Shown: piece after piece, positions 1 through 10,221 of the stretch
Numbering within the stretch: the first letter of the stretch is position 1
Layout: every line of letters starts with the position of its first letter
Assembly (NCBI RefSeq): GCF_003576595.1
Contig: NZ_NQOU01000001.1
Coordinates: 498,337 to 562,336 of the forward strand
Reading direction: 5' to 3'
From: Neopusillimonas maritima
GTDB lineage: Bacteria > Pseudomonadota > Gammaproteobacteria > Burkholderiales > Burkholderiaceae_B
Length of the DNA stretch: 64,000 bases
Notes under the pieces: model-generated
The model's database searches: none
What the model was told of the DNA's origin: nothing
What the model saw: only the letters and a program-made list of their open reading frames with translations
Program-made: the position numbers and the translations under genes

Positions 1-1767
1 AGGTGTGGTTTCGCTTACGCTCCCATCACGTTCCTGACGAAAATGTTGATCAATATGGCGCAGGCTGAATTCATCTTTCGCCACCGCAACATACAGATCA
101 TCAGCACGGGCGAAACCCAATTGGTCTGCCAATTGCTCCTGGTTGACAGCAGTTTTGCCAAGTCGCTGCAACTCCCGCTCAACCAGCGCATGCCCCTGAG
201 CGATACGTTCCTGCAGCTCAATGGCATTAAACCAGGCCCGAACCTTGGCGCGAGAACGGTTGCTGGCCAGATAACCCAGTTGCGTGTTCAGCCAATCACG
301 CGACGGCCCCCCCGACTTTGCCGTGATGATTTCAACGGTTTGGCCAGTTTGCAGATTTGTCAGCAGTGGCACCATCTGGCCATCCACCCGGGCGCCGCGG
401 CAGCGATGGCCCAAATCAGTATGCAGCGCATAAGCAAAATCAACCGGTGTCGCGCCGGCCGGCAACTCAATAACACGCGCCTGCGGCGTTAAAACGTAGA
501 TTCGCTCATCTGCCGCAGGTTTTGCAGCACTTGCAGTCGAACTTTTCTCTGGCGACGCCTCTTGTGGGGACGCATCGTCGGCTTTGCCCCAGGACAATAG
601 CTGACGCATCCAGGCCACTTTACGATCGTACTCCGAGGCGGCAACCTGCGTTCCACCTTTGGGTCCCGCCTCTTTATAACGCCAATGCGCGGCCATACCG
701 TATTCCGCAAATTGATGCATCTCGTGGGTGCGAATCTGCACTTCAAACGGCTTGCCATCGGCATCTGCAACAACCGTATGCAAAGACCGGTAACCATTCG
801 GCTTGGGCCTCGAAATGTAATCATCAAATTCTTCGCTGATCGGACTCCACATGGAATGCACGAGGGCAAGTGCTGCATAACAATCGCGCTCATCATTCAC
901 AATCACCCGCAATGCACGCAAATCATACAGTTGCCCGAAAGACAACTGTTTGTTGCGCATCTTGTTCCAGATGCTGTAAATGTGTTTGGGACGCCCCGAC
1001 ACATCGGCCTGCACCCCCTCGTCTTTCAAAGCCTGCCTAAGCCGGCTTACGACCCGGTCAATAAACTGCTCGCGCTCAACCCGCTTCTCCTCCAGCTCCT
1101 TGGCAATCATTTTGTACGTTTCAGGCTGCAAAAAACGAAAAGCCAGATCTTCAATTTCCCACTTTAACTGCCAAATTCCAAGGCGGTTGGCCAACGGCGC
1201 ATACAGCTCCATGGTTTCCTGGGCCAGATTCGGAGGACATACTGTTTTGGAACTAGCGAACCAACGCAACGTTTGCAACCGGGAAGCCAGGCGCAACAGA
1301 ACGATTCGCAAATCGGCCGCCATGGCAAGCAACATTTTGCGCTGCAGTTCTCTTTGATCTACACCGGTTCGTGGGTCATCAGTATTAAGCCTGGCCATCC
1401 TGCTCATACCAAGCAGCTTTCGGGCTCCCTGAACCAAAGACGCGATCTCGCTGCCAAATTTTTTTACCAGTGGATCTTTACGCCCCGTTAAAAAAGCGTC
1501 TTCCGACGAAATAGATGCAAGCACTGCACTTGCACGCGTCGCCGCATCGGCTTTCATTTCCGCCAGGATACAAACTACGGCCGCGGCATGCGTATCCAGT
1601 GGCTCACCAGTGCTTGCACGCTGCCCTTCAAGCAAAGGTTGGGCGGTGCGCACGGCCTGAACCAGCAGCGCATGCCCCGGGGGATCAAGACCTTCGGCTG
1701 CTTGTGCCAGCCAAACAGCGTTGAATGGCGCTTGCAGCCCAGCGTTATCACCAGACTCAGACGTCAC
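1..1767 (-). CDS. relA: GTP pyrophosphokinase RelA, 3' end cut by window edge
   Basis: Synthesises (p)ppGpp from ATP and GTP/GDP in the stringent response; cytoplasmic and ribosome-associated in known homologues. The reading frame is open from a GTG at 1767 to the left edge, so the C-terminus (end of TGS, ACT) is outside the window. Visible parts are an N-terminal HD-like region without the catalytic His-Asp pair (it reads AVLASI where a SpoT hydrolase has HD), the synthetase segment with FDDYISRPKPNGYRSLHT, and the TGS start (RIYVLTPQARVIELPAGATP). The missing HD pair points to a synthetase-only RelA rather than SpoT. An in-frame stop lies 6 bases upstream of the GTG, so the start cannot be further out. 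It begins 14 bases after the pncB stop, so the two are probably cotranscribed. Confidence 0.9.
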   Translation of the reverse strand, partial: MTSESGDNAGLQAPFNAVWLAQAAEGLDPPGHALLVQAVRTAQPLLEGQRASTGEPLDTHAAAVVCILAEMKADAATRASAVLASISSEDAFLTGRKDPLVKKFGSEIASLVQGARKLLGMSRMARLNTDDPRTGVDQRELQRKMLLAMAADLRIVLLRLASRLQTLRWFASSKTVCPPNLAQETMELYAPLANRLGIWQLKWEIEDLAFRFLQPETYKMIAKELEEKRVEREQFIDRVVSRLRQALKDEGVQADVSGRPKHIYSIWNKMRNKQLSFGQLYDLRALRVIVNDERDCYAALALVHSMWSPISEEFDDYISRPKPNGYRSLHTVVADADGKPFEVQIRTHEMHQFAEYGMAAHWRYKEAGPKGGTQVAASEYDRKVAWMRQLLSWGKADDASPQEASPEKSSTASAAKPAADERIYVLTPQARVIELPAGATPVDFAYALHTDLGHRCRGARVDGQMVPLLTNLQTGQTVEIITAKSGGPSRDWLNTQLGYLASNRSRAKVRAWFNAIELQERIAQGHALVERELQRLGKTAVNQEQLADQLGFARADDLYVAVAKDEFSLRHIDQHFRQERDGSVSETTP

Positions 1768-1781
1768 GCTTCACCTCATGC

Positions 1782-2957
1782 TCAAACAGGCGGCAATTGA
1801 AACACCTGCCGCAAATAAGCCAAGTAGGCTGGGTCATCACACATTGTTTTTTCGGGTGCGTCGGACACTTTGGCAACAGGCTGCCCATTGCAACGCACCA
1901 TTTTCATCACAATTTGCAGTGGTTCATGACCCAGATCGTTAGTCAGATTGGTACCAATTCCAAACGATACTTTACAACGACCCGAAAACTGCTTGGCCAA
2001 CTCAATAGCGCGCGGAAAAGTTAATGCGTCGGAAAAAACCAACGTTTTGGTTCGTGGATCGACCCGATTGGCGACGTAATGCGCCAGCAGGCGTTCACCC
2101 CACTGGAAAGGGTCGCCGGAATCATGACGCGCACCGTCGAACAATTTGCAGAAATACATATCGAAATCGCGCAGGAAAGCGTCCATACCATATACGTCAG
2201 ACAACGCAATCCCCAAGTCGCCCCGGTATTCCTTCGCCCAGGTCTCAAGCGCAAAAACCTGTGAGTCGCGCAAACGCGGCCCTAATGCCTGGCACGCCTG
2301 CAGATACTCGTGCCCCATGGTACCCAAAGGGGTCACGCCATGCTTTCGCGCCAGAAATATATTGCTCGTCCCGGCGAAATGCGCGCCCATTTGAGCGTGC
2401 ATCGTTTCCACCACTTCATCGTGCCATTGTTTGGAAAACCGGCGACGCGTGCCGTACTCTGCAACGCGGAAATCCGCCAGTGCCGGATCATCTATCACGA
2501 GGTTCATTTTCTTGCGTAGCCGGCGGCGCCCTTCATCCCAGCCGGGTTCTTTGCAGGTATTGCGAAAAAATACTTCATTCACAATGGCCAGAACAGGTAT
2601 TTCGAACAGAATGGTGTGCAGCCACGACCCCTTCACGGAAATGGCGATTTCGCCGGGAAGCTCGCCATGATCAATATGAATACATTTTTCGGGCAAATGA
2701 AACAACCCGAGAAAATCAACAAAATCACTTTTAATAAACCGCAGCCCGCGCAAATAATCGAGTTCATCCTCGGTAAATTCCAATTGACACAAGGCATGCA
2801 CCTCTTCACGGATTTCATCGAGATAAGGCGCCAAATTGACGTTGGGCGTGCGACATTTATACCGATACTCCACCTGCGCAGCAGGAAAATGATGCAAAAC
2901 CACTTGCATCATGGTGAATTTATATAGGTCGGTATCCAAAAGTGATGTAATGATCAT
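1782..2957 (-). CDS. pncB: Nicotinate phosphoribosyltransferase
   Basis: Converts nicotinate and PRPP to nicotinate mononucleotide in the NAD salvage (Preiss-Handler) pathway. The 391-residue product starts [18 protein letters not shown], the typical PncB N-terminus, and contains the family segment [22 protein letters not shown] and the [14 protein letters not shown] loop around the phosphoribosyl site. The frame is open for another 34 codons upstream (to 3059), but those residues are not family-like, so ATG 2957 is preferred. It is divergent from fdxA and is followed closely by relA, an order known from Bordetella relatives. Confidence 0.93.
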   Translation of the reverse strand: MIITSLLDTDLYKFTMMQVVLHHFPAAQVEYRYKCRTPNVNLAPYLDEIREEVHALCQLEFTEDELDYLRGLRFIKSDFVDFLGLFHLPEKCIHIDHGELPGEIAISVKGSWLHTILFEIPVLAIVNEVFFRNTCKEPGWDEGRRRLRKKMNLVIDDPALADFRVAEYGTRRRFSKQWHDEVVETMHAQMGAHFAGTSNIFLARKHGVTPLGTMGHEYLQACQALGPRLRDSQVFALETWAKEYRGDLGIALSDVYGMDAFLRDFDMYFCKLFDGARHDSGDPFQWGERLLAHYVANRVDPRTKTLVFSDALTFPRAIELAKQFSGRCKVSFGIGTNLTNDLGHEPLQIVMKMVRCNGQPVAKVSDAPEKTMCDDPAYLAYLRQVFQLPPV

Positions 2958-3144
2958 GTGTTCGCTTGCGCTGCCTACGCGGGTTGCCTTCCGGGTAATT
3001 GAATCATTATTAGGTAAAATGACCGTAAGGGGTTTTACCCAATGTATCAAAACAGGCATTGTAATGTTTAACCTGGCATCTCACATTGCGGTCGCGCAAG
3101 GTAGTCGTCACAAACCTGAATGTCATTTTTGCCGGAGTCTCTGA

Positions 3145-3468
3145 ATGACCCACATGGTTACCGAAAACTGTATTAAATGTAAGTACACTGATTGTGTCGA
3201 CGTCTGCCCTGTCGACTGCTTCCGGGAAGGGCCTAATTTTCTCGTTATCGACCCCGACGAATGCATCGACTGCGCGGTGTGTGTACCTGAGTGCCCGGCC
3301 AACGCCATTTTCGCGGAAGAAGATGTTCCTGCCGACCAGGTTCGCTTTATCCAGATCAATGCAGATCTTTCCCCGGAATTCGGGCCCATAAACCGCTCGA
3401 AAGGCGGCTTGCCCGACGCCGATGAATGGAATGGGGTTGAAGGTAAAGAACAGTATCTGGAAAGATAG
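3145..3468 (+). CDS. fdxA: 7Fe ferredoxin FdxA
   Basis: Small soluble electron carrier of 107 residues. The N-terminal half carries the 3Fe-4S/4Fe-4S pattern [20 protein letters not shown] and a second cluster motif [14 protein letters not shown], followed by the C-terminal tail typical of the Azotobacter FdI/FdxA family. A GGAG ribosome binding site sits about 10 bases before the ATG. The ferredoxin-NADP reductase gene starts 3 bases after its stop, so the two are a likely donor-acceptor pair. Confidence 0.93.
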   Translation: MTHMVTENCIKCKYTDCVDVCPVDCFREGPNFLVIDPDECIDCAVCVPECPANAIFAEEDVPADQVRFIQINADLSPEFGPINRSKGGLPDADEWNGVEGKEQYLER

Positions 3469-3471
3469 GGC

Positions 3472-4257
3472 ATGACTGAACAGAAATACACACGCCAGAA
3501 AGTTTTACAAGTTCGTGAGTGGGTACCGGGAAAGTTGCTATCCATCAAGGTAAGCCGCCCAGACAACTTCAAGTTCAAAGGTGGCCAATACGCACGTCTT
3601 GGGCTATCGAACAAAATCGAAACAGACACCGAACCTTCAATCTGGCGGGCGTATTCAATGGTGAATGGGCCTGACCAGACACCACTGGAGTTTTATTCCA
3701 TTGTCGTACCCGAAGGTGAGTTCAGCCCTCGTTTGGCCGCCCTGAATCCGGGCGACACCATTTACATCGACAACACGGTTTTCGGCTTTTTAACGGCCGA
3801 CCGCTTTGAACCGGGTGGTACGCTGTGGATGATCGCCACTGGAACCGGGCTGTCGGCGTACCTGTCGATGCTGAACGATCCCGCCACATGGGCCGCGTTC
3901 GATCAAATCATCCTGATCCACGGCGTACGCACCAAAGACGAACTTGCTTACAGCGAAGAAATACGCCAGTGGCAGGCTAATAGCGGCACGCAAGCCTTGC
4001 CGGCAACGTTTGTCTACCTTGCCATCCCAACCCGTGAATCCATACCCGGCGTTCCACAGGAACGCATTACCACGCTTATCGAGAATGGCGAGCTTGAAAA
4101 ACTGGCACACTGCCCGTTAGACCCTGACCGCAACAAAATCATGCTTTGCGGAAACCCTGAAATGCTGGCCGACGCCCGCGCCATACTGAAGAAAAAAGGC
4201 TTTGCCGTCGGCCGACGCGGCAACCCGGGCAATCTTGCTGTTGAAAATTACTGGTAA
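3472..4257 (+). CDS. fpr: Ferredoxin--NADP+ reductase
   Basis: FAD-dependent reductase passing electrons between NADPH and ferredoxin/flavodoxin, 261 residues, the usual size for bacterial Fpr. FAD-binding RAYSMVN lies near residue 62, the NADP-binding segment MIATGTGLSAYLSML in the middle, and CGNPEML towards the C-terminus, which ends in the aromatic pair YW as in subclass I/II bacterial FNRs. The start follows a GATAGGG site and lies 3 bases behind fdxA, indicating one transcript. Confidence 0.9.
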   Translation: MTEQKYTRQKVLQVREWVPGKLLSIKVSRPDNFKFKGGQYARLGLSNKIETDTEPSIWRAYSMVNGPDQTPLEFYSIVVPEGEFSPRLAALNPGDTIYIDNTVFGFLTADRFEPGGTLWMIATGTGLSAYLSMLNDPATWAAFDQIILIHGVRTKDELAYSEEIRQWQANSGTQALPATFVYLAIPTRESIPGVPQERITTLIENGELEKLAHCPLDPDRNKIMLCGNPEMLADARAILKKKGFAVGRRGNPGNLAVENYW

Positions 4258-4292
4258 ACCCATACCCTGTCACAAAAAGGAAACCACTCGCA

Positions 4293-5525
4293 ATGCTTTA
4301 CGACCTACACGAATTGCAACGCACTTTTCTCATGCCGCTCGTTTCCTTTACCGGTCAGGGCTCGCAACTGTTTACCCACCCATACAGCCCCCTATCGTAC
4401 ACGCCGGTTTCGCGCCATATTGCCGCAACATACGAGCTCATGCACCGATTGGGCAAGGCGTATGAGAAGCCAGAATGGGACATTGACCACACGGTCATCG
4501 ACGGAAAAAAAATTCCGGTAGAACCACAAAGCGTCAAAGAACGCCCGTTTTGCAAGCTCATCCATTTCAAGCGTCAGGAACCAGCCGACCGAAACCTGCC
4601 AACCGTGCTACTGGTTGCGCCCTTATCCGGACATCACGCCACGCTGTTAAGAGACACAGTAAAGTCGTTTTTACCTGCGCATGAGGTATACATTACCGAT
4701 TGGATCGATGCCCGCATGGTCTCGCTGCGCGACGGCCCTTTTCATTTACATGATTACGTAAACTATATTCGTGATTTCCTGCATTACCTGGGGCCCGGCG
4801 CACATGTGGTGTCGGTATGCCAACCCACTGTTCCCGTACTGGGCGCAGTGTCGCTTATGGCTGCGGACAGTGACCCATGCCTGCCGGTTAGCATGACCCT
4901 TATGGGCGGCCCAATCGATGCGCGGGAATCTCCCACGCAAGTTAACCGTCTTGCCACAACGCAGTCACACTCCTGGTTCGAAAACAACCTGATTCATCGC
5001 GTTCCGGCCAAATACCCCGGTGCCGGCCGTCGGGTTTACCCCGGCTTTCTGCAGCATGCAGGGTTTATCGCCATGAATCCGGATCGCCACATGGAATCGC
5101 ATTACGATTTCTATCTGGACTTGGTCAAGGGTGACGATGACGACGCTGAGTCGCACCGTCGTTTCTACGATGAATATAACGCCGTTCTCGACATGCCGGC
5201 TGAGTTCTATCTGGACACAATCGATATCGTATTCCAACAACACCTTCTGCCGCGTGGGTGCTGGGATGTACAAGGAGAGCGTGTTGATCCGGGAAAAATC
5301 AAGGGCGTCCACTTGTTAACCATTGAGGGCGAACTCGACGATATTTCCGGACAAGGTCAAACGCATGCCGCACATGAACTGTGCACCGCCATTCCCGCCA
5401 AGCACAAACATCGTTACACCGCAGCGGGTTCAGGGCATTACGGTATATTTTCCGGCCGGCGCTGGAGGAATGTTATTTATCCGGAACTGGCTCAATTCAT
5501 TGCCAATGCACGCCCAGCTTCATGA
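4293..5525 (+). CDS. phaZ: Intracellular polyhydroxyalkanoate depolymerase
   Basis: Predicted to mobilise stored poly(3-hydroxybutyrate) granules in the cytoplasm. The 410-residue alpha/beta hydrolase has the PhaZ1-type nucleophile elbow with cysteine instead of serine ([12 protein letters not shown], Cys near residue 176), an acidic residue in [17 protein letters not shown] near 349 and the histidine in SGHYGIFSG near 381. There is no signal peptide, fitting the intracellular class. A good AAAAAGGAAA site precedes the ATG. Its TGA overlaps the next gene's ATG (ATGA). Confidence 0.88.
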   Translation: MLYDLHELQRTFLMPLVSFTGQGSQLFTHPYSPLSYTPVSRHIAATYELMHRLGKAYEKPEWDIDHTVIDGKKIPVEPQSVKERPFCKLIHFKRQEPADRNLPTVLLVAPLSGHHATLLRDTVKSFLPAHEVYITDWIDARMVSLRDGPFHLHDYVNYIRDFLHYLGPGAHVVSVCQPTVPVLGAVSLMAADSDPCLPVSMTLMGGPIDARESPTQVNRLATTQSHSWFENNLIHRVPAKYPGAGRRVYPGFLQHAGFIAMNPDRHMESHYDFYLDLVKGDDDDAESHRRFYDEYNAVLDMPAEFYLDTIDIVFQQHLLPRGCWDVQGERVDPGKIKGVHLLTIEGELDDISGQGQTHAAHELCTAIPAKHKHRYTAAGSGHYGIFSGRRWRNVIYPELAQFIANARPAS

Positions 5526-6157
5526 ACCAGAACGCGCTTGTTGAACAAGTCGATGCAATTTTGCCGCAAACGCAATGCACGCAATGCGGGTACAACGGCT
5601 GCCTGCCCTATGCGCAAGCCATTGTCACCGAGCATGCACCCATCAATCGATGCCCCCCTGGTGGGGACGCCGGCATTGAGGCGTTGTCTCGCTTGTTGAA
5701 CCGCGCTGTTACCACACTGGACACAAACTGCGGGCAGCCCGAACCACTGCAAGTGGCCCAAATCGACGAGGCGCACTGCATTGGTTGCACCCTGTGCATC
5801 CAGGCTTGCCCAACCGACGCCATTGTGGGCGCTTCAAAACTGATGCACACCGTCCTACCCGACTCCTGTACGGGATGCAAACTTTGCGTCGCCCCATGCC
5901 CGGTAGACTGTATTAATATGGTTCCGGCTGAGCGGGAATGGACTGCCGAAGATGCCGACAAAGCACGTACAAACACCCGGCGTCGCGAAGCGCGGCTAAA
6001 ACGCAAGCATCCTGAAGACCAACCACTGGCTGCACGCACGCTCAGCAACAAGGCTGCACTAACCGCTTCTGCCAACAATGATGCAGAAGCCCGCAAAAAA
6101 ACTATTGCTGATGCCTTGGCACGTGCACGGGCCAGACGCCGGGGCGAAACAGCGTGA
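5522..6157 (+). CDS. rnfB: RnfB/RsxB-like iron-sulfur protein without membrane anchor
   Basis: Electron-transfer protein of 211 residues. The N-terminus carries the RnfB [4Fe-4S] motif ([13 protein letters not shown], later Cys in RCPPGG), followed by two ferredoxin-type clusters ([12 protein letters not shown] and [12 protein letters not shown]) and a basic C-terminal tail rich in Arg/Lys/Ala. Classical RnfB starts with a hydrophobic anchor; this one begins directly at [19 protein letters not shown] 5522 overlaps the phaZ stop and is chosen because sequence upstream is in the phaZ region. No rnfA/C/D/G/E gene is nearby. Coupled to nth by a GTGA overlap, it may supply electrons to Fe-S enzymes; that role is inference. 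Confidence 0.85.
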   Translation: MNQNALVEQVDAILPQTQCTQCGYNGCLPYAQAIVTEHAPINRCPPGGDAGIEALSRLLNRAVTTLDTNCGQPEPLQVAQIDEAHCIGCTLCIQACPTDAIVGASKLMHTVLPDSCTGCKLCVAPCPVDCINMVPAEREWTAEDADKARTNTRRREARLKRKHPEDQPLAARTLSNKAALTASANNDAEARKKTIADALARARARRRGETA

Positions 6158-6798
6158 ATCAACAAAAACGCAAAGCTATCTTTGCCCGCTTGCAAGCCGC
6201 CAATCCCACCCCCACCACCGAACTGGAGTATGACACTCATTTCCAGTTACTGATTGCCGTCATCCTATCGGCGCAAGCAACCGACAAATCAGTCAATCTT
6301 GCCACCGCCCGTTTCTTTCCTGAGTTCGGAACACCCGAAGGTATTTTGTCTCTGGGGCTGAAAGGCCTAACTGAAAAAATCAAATCAATTGGGCTTTATC
6401 GAACCAAAGCTGAAAATGTGATCAAAACGTGCCGGATCCTTTTGGAACAACACAAGGGCCAAGTGCCTGAAGATCGCGCGGCACTTGAAGCGCTGCCCGG
6501 AGTAGGCCGAAAAACGGCTAATGTCGTACTCAACACGGCCTTTGGTCATCCCACTATCGCAGTTGATACGCATATTTTCCGTGTCGCCAACCGCACACGC
6601 CTGGCCCAGGGCAAAACGGTGCTGGATGTTGAAAGAAAACTGGAAAAGATAGTTCCGCAGGAATACAAGCTGGACGCACATCATTGGCTGATTTTGCATG
6701 GTCGCTACGTATGTCTGGCACGTAAACCCAAATGCAGGCAATGCGGCATTAACGATTTATGTGAATACAAAGAAAAATCAGGGATTGTCCCGCTATGA
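6154..6798 (+). CDS. nth: Endonuclease III
   Basis: Base-excision repair DNA glycosylase/AP lyase for oxidised pyrimidines, 214 residues. The helix-hairpin-helix [13 protein letters not shown] includes the catalytic lysine, VDTHIFRV carries the catalytic aspartate, and the C-terminal [4Fe-4S] loop has four cysteines ([17 protein letters not shown]). The GTG start at 6154 overlaps the rnfB TGA and gives the family N-terminus [13 protein letters not shown]. It is the last gene of the fdxA-fpr-phaZ-rnfB-nth rightward run. Confidence 0.94.
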   Translation: MNQQKRKAIFARLQAANPTPTTELEYDTHFQLLIAVILSAQATDKSVNLATARFFPEFGTPEGILSLGLKGLTEKIKSIGLYRTKAENVIKTCRILLEQHKGQVPEDRAALEALPGVGRKTANVVLNTAFGHPTIAVDTHIFRVANRTRLAQGKTVLDVERKLEKIVPQEYKLDAHHWLILHGRYVCLARKPKCRQCGINDLCEYKEKSGIVPL

Positions 6799-6890
6799 CA
6801 AACCCTCATTTGCTTTTGGTTCGAGTCCCGTCATACTGACGTCTGGCTGAACACTGTTCTGTATTTCACAAGCAATCATAAGGGGGTTGC

Positions 6891-7661
6891 ATGGCGCACC
6901 CTGCCCTCGAAATCAAAAACCTGAATGCGTGGTACGACGACCATACCCACGTCCTCAAAGGCATCGATCTTACCGTCATGCCCGGCCAGGTTATTGGTTT
7001 ACTCGGCGACAATGGCTCCGGCCGTACAACCACGCTTCGCTCACTTCTCGGCCTAACGGGCACCAGAACCGGTTCAGTGAAAGTCAACGGTGTTGAGTCC
7101 ATTCATATGCCCCCACAGAAAATCGCCCATTTAGGTATAAGTTACGGGCCCGACGAACACACGCTTGCCGAAGACCTAAGCTGCGAAGAAAACCTGCTCA
7201 AACCAATGCAGGCAACGGAGACACTGGGCGGGGGGATGTCATTGGCGGGCATTTACGAACTCATGCCGCTTTTACGACATTTCCGGCATCACCCCGTGGC
7301 ACATTTATCAACGCCTGAAAGGCAATTACTTGCTGTTGCAAAAGTATTGCGGCAGGGAACCAACATACTGTTGCTCGACGAAATCAGTGACAGCATTACG
7401 CCCAATATTGCTCACATTCTCAGCCACGCCATTAGCACACTGAAAACACAGGGCTACACCATTGTCATGGCGGATCATCAACCGGGGGCTGCCGCCCAGG
7501 TTACCGACTATTTTCACGTCATTAAAAATGGGCAGCTACTGAATAGTTTTTCACCGGCGCCTTCCTGGGACGAGCTGGAAACACCACCTGCGCCCCCGCC
7601 AGCCGCATCCCCTATGCCGCTTCAGCCTTCTTGTTCCCCAGCCCCAGATAGCTCTCGATAA
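6891..7661 (+). CDS. LivF-like ABC ATPase with degenerate motifs
   Basis: Branched-chain amino-acid-type ABC ATP-binding protein of 256 residues. The Walker A is GDNGSGRTT (residues 39-47) with arginine where the catalytic lysine belongs; the signature is LSTPERQ (139-145) instead of LSGGEQQ; Walker B ILLLDE (159-164) and the switch histidine (H196) are kept. The C-terminus is a Pro/Ala/Ser-rich tail. A strong AAGGGGG site precedes the ATG. It converges on livF and the two 3' ends overlap by 50 bp. It could be a regulatory or inactive partner of the neighbouring transporter, or a decaying paralogue. The family is sure, the activity is not. Confidence 0.75.
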   Translation: MAHPALEIKNLNAWYDDHTHVLKGIDLTVMPGQVIGLLGDNGSGRTTTLRSLLGLTGTRTGSVKVNGVESIHMPPQKIAHLGISYGPDEHTLAEDLSCEENLLKPMQATETLGGGMSLAGIYELMPLLRHFRHHPVAHLSTPERQLLAVAKVLRQGTNILLLDEISDSITPNIAHILSHAISTLKTQGYTIVMADHQPGAAAQVTDYFHVIKNGQLLNSFSPAPSWDELETPPAPPPAASPMPLQPSCSPAPDSSR

Positions 7662-8376
7662 CACGCGGATTGTCGCTAAGCTCTTTGGCCGGCCCCTCAA
7701 GAATCACTTCGCCTGTTTCCAGCACATAGCCGTAATCAGCCACCTGCAAGGCAGCACGGGCGTTTTGCTCGACCAGCAAAATCGAAACGCCAGTCTGCCG
7801 CAACCGCGCGATAATTTGAAAAATTTCACGCACAATCCGCGGCGCCAGACCAAGGCTAGGCTCGTCAAGCATCAGCAATTCCGGTTGCGCCATTAGCGCG
7901 CGCCCCACTGCAAGCATTTGCCGTTCACCGCCGGAAAGCGTGCCGGCATGCTGTATGCGACGCTCCTTCAAGCGGGGAAAAAGCTCGTAAACCTCATCGA
8001 TTTTATCTTTCCAGCCCGTTTTGCCGGCGCGGTAAAGACGAAAGCCACCCAATAACAGATTGTCTTCAACAGACATACTGCCGAATAATTCGCGCGTTTC
8101 AGGAACAAGGGAAATGCCATGCGCCACCCTTTGTTCAACCTGCCAACCGGAAATATCACGGTCGCGATAACGCACTTCCCCCGTGCAGTGTCCATTACTG
8201 GGCAAGGAACCCATAAGCGAGTTCAGCAAGGTCGACTTACCCGCGCCGTTGCCCCCGATTACGGTAACAATATGACCTTGGGCCACTTTGATACTCGCCT
8301 CATTCAGAGCAGTCACCTTGCCATACTGTGATGTAAGGCTGTTCACCTGCAAGACCAGATTTTCCGTTGCACTCAT
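7612..8376 (-). CDS. livF: Branched-chain amino acid ABC transporter ATPase (LivF type)
   Basis: Cytoplasmic ATPase subunit of a HAAT-family importer, 254 residues. Intact Walker A (GGNGAGKST), signature LSGGERQML, Walker [14 protein letters not shown], and the LivF phrase [22 protein letters not shown]. It is the last gene of the livH - livM/G - livF run; its ATG overlaps the stop of the fusion gene by 4 bases. Substrate (Leu/Ile/Val, urea or another small amide) cannot be told from sequence, and no binding-protein gene is adjacent. Confidence 0.88.
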   Translation of the reverse strand: MSATENLVLQVNSLTSQYGKVTALNEASIKVAQGHIVTVIGGNGAGKSTLLNSLMGSLPSNGHCTGEVRYRDRDISGWQVEQRVAHGISLVPETRELFGSMSVEDNLLLGGFRLYRAGKTGWKDKIDEVYELFPRLKERRIQHAGTLSGGERQMLAVGRALMAQPELLMLDEPSLGLAPRIVREIFQIIARLRQTGVSILLVEQNARAALQVADYGYVLETGEVILEGPAKELSDNPRVIESYLGLGNKKAEAA

Positions 8377-10217
8377 GCCACACCCCCTGCCGTTGCCGAC
8401 GCGTGTCCATCGACACCGTCGTCCAGATCAAGCCCTTCTTCAATGCCCCCCAGGTACGCCTCAAGCACTGCCGGGTTCTTCTGGATTTCTTCGGGACGAC
8501 CCTCAGCAATTTTGGTACCGAAGTCCATTACCACCAAATGATCGGTAAGGTTCATCACGAAATCCATATCGTGCTCAACCAAGAGAATACTCATGCCCTC
8601 GTTACGCAGTTGATCCAGCACTTTCGCCAACTCCTGCTTTTCTTTGTAACGCAGGCCCGCCGCAGGCTCATCGAGCAGCAGCAACACGGGGTCCGCCGCC
8701 AAAGCACGCGCAATTTCGAGAATACGTTGTTGCCCCAGCGCCAGATTGCCGGCCTCTTCATACAGGTGATCGCCCAGGCCCACACGCTCAAGCTGAACAG
8801 CCGCTTCGTGAAGTAGCTCGGCTTCACTCTTGCGTTCGGTATGTAGCGTGGCCGACACCACCCCCACGTTGCGGCGCAAATGCGCACCAATTGCCACGTT
8901 TTCGAGGACGGTCATGGTAGGCAGTAACTGAACATGCTGAAACGTACGGCCGACGCCCAGTTTTGCAATTTCGCGTGAACGCAGCTTTTCAAGCTGATGG
9001 CCCATAAAATTGACCGCCCCGCTGGTAACCGGCAAAACGCCTGTTATTAGATTAAACGTCGTGCTTTTACCCGCACCGTTAGGGCCGATCAGACCCATGA
9101 TTTCGCCGGCCTTCAGTTTGAAACTGATGTCGTTAACAGCAACCAACCCCCCGAACTCTTTGCGGGCACCTTCAACCTCAAGCACCAACTTGCCTTGCTC
9201 GGGCCGAGTGCGTTGCGGCAGTTGCTCCGCCTTGGGCGGCGGCGCCATGCGGCGGGTTGCGCCTTGCCCAGTAACACTATTCCACGCAGACGCAATCAAT
9301 GGCCATATGCCATCGCGCGCATATTGCAGCACCAACACCATCAGAACCCCAAACACAACCAGCTCGAAGTTCGCAGTCGTGTCGAGAATAGCAGGCAGGA
9401 CATTCTGAATTTGGTCTTTCAGTGTGAGGATAGCTCCGGAACCAACGATAGCACCCCAAACACTGCTGCTCCCCCCTACCACGGCCATGAACAAATACTC
9501 AATACCGTAGTTCAAACCGAAAGGACTCGGGCTAACCGCACGCTGCATATGTGCATACAACCATCCCGAAAGACAAGCCAACAAAGCGGCATAAACAAAA
9601 ATAATAATTTTGTACGATGCCATGTTGATGCCGAAAGACTCGGCCATAACCGAACCACTCTTGAGGGCACGAATGGCTCGCCCCGGGCGGGAGCTCAGCA
9701 GGTTATACGTACCCCACATGGCCAACAGTACGCAGACCCAGATCAAATAGAAAATTTCGCGTCCGCTGTCCAGCGAGAGGCCAAACACATTAACGGGCTG
9801 AATGCCTGCAATCCCGTCGTACTGGCCCAAAAACGCCATGTTCCCGAACAGGTAATAAAGCGACAAACCCCAGGCAATGGTGCCCAACGGCAAATAGTGC
9901 CCTGACAAGCGCAACGTAATGGCACCAAGCACATAAGCAACGACCAGCGTCAGTACCAAGCCGATGATAAGCGCCAGCCAGGGAGACCAGCCAGCTGCCG
10001 TGGTGAGGTAAGCGGTGGTGTAAGCACCCAGACCCACAAAAGCCGCCTGACCGAAAGACGTTAACCCGCCCACACCCGTAAGCAGCACAAGCCCTAAAAC
10101 GACCAAAGAGGCGAGGCCAATGTAATTCAACTGCGTGACCCAGAATTCCGGGGTGGCCGACCATTGCGGCACAAACGCCATAAAAACAACGAAGAGAATA
10201 AGTATGAGTCGGTTCAT
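8373..10217 (-). CDS. Fused ABC permease-ATPase (LivM-LivG)
   Basis: A 614-residue fusion of two importer subunits. Residues 1 to about 310 form a LivM-type permease with many hydrophobic helices and the conserved [17 protein letters not shown] region; a charged linker (about 311-345, [17 protein letters not shown]) leads into a LivG-type ATPase with Walker [10 protein letters not shown] near 377-385, signature [15 protein letters not shown] and Walker [12 protein letters not shown]. Separate livM and livG are the ancestral state; fused forms occur in beta-proteobacteria. Sits between livH (4-base gap) and livF (4-base overlap). Its ATG follows directly on livH. Confidence 0.88.
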   Translation of the reverse strand: MNRLILILFVVFMAFVPQWSATPEFWVTQLNYIGLASLVVLGLVLLTGVGGLTSFGQAAFVGLGAYTTAYLTTAAGWSPWLALIIGLVLTLVVAYVLGAITLRLSGHYLPLGTIAWGLSLYYLFGNMAFLGQYDGIAGIQPVNVFGLSLDSGREIFYLIWVCVLLAMWGTYNLLSSRPGRAIRALKSGSVMAESFGINMASYKIIIFVYAALLACLSGWLYAHMQRAVSPSPFGLNYGIEYLFMAVVGGSSSVWGAIVGSGAILTLKDQIQNVLPAILDTTANFELVVFGVLMVLVLQYARDGIWPLIASAWNSVTGQGATRRMAPPPKAEQLPQRTRPEQGKLVLEVEGARKEFGGLVAVNDISFKLKAGEIMGLIGPNGAGKSTTFNLITGVLPVTSGAVNFMGHQLEKLRSREIAKLGVGRTFQHVQLLPTMTVLENVAIGAHLRRNVGVVSATLHTERKSEAELLHEAAVQLERVGLGDHLYEEAGNLALGQQRILEIARALAADPVLLLLDEPAAGLRYKEKQELAKVLDQLRNEGMSILLVEHDMDFVMNLTDHLVVMDFGTKIAEGRPEEIQKNPAVLEAYLGGIEEGLDLDDGVDGHASATAGGVA

Positions 10218-10221
10218 GGCA

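Noticed and set aside
1-1770. Apparent absence of a long leftward gene, as if relA were broken
   Set aside because: The reading frame from GTG 1767 is open throughout the sections I translated and simply has no stop before the window edge; conserved RelA segments follow in order.
6815-6845. tRNA-like T-loop sequence GGTTCGAGTCCCGTC after nth
   Set aside because: No matching T-stem, anticodon arm or acceptor stem can be folded around it; only the loop consensus is present.
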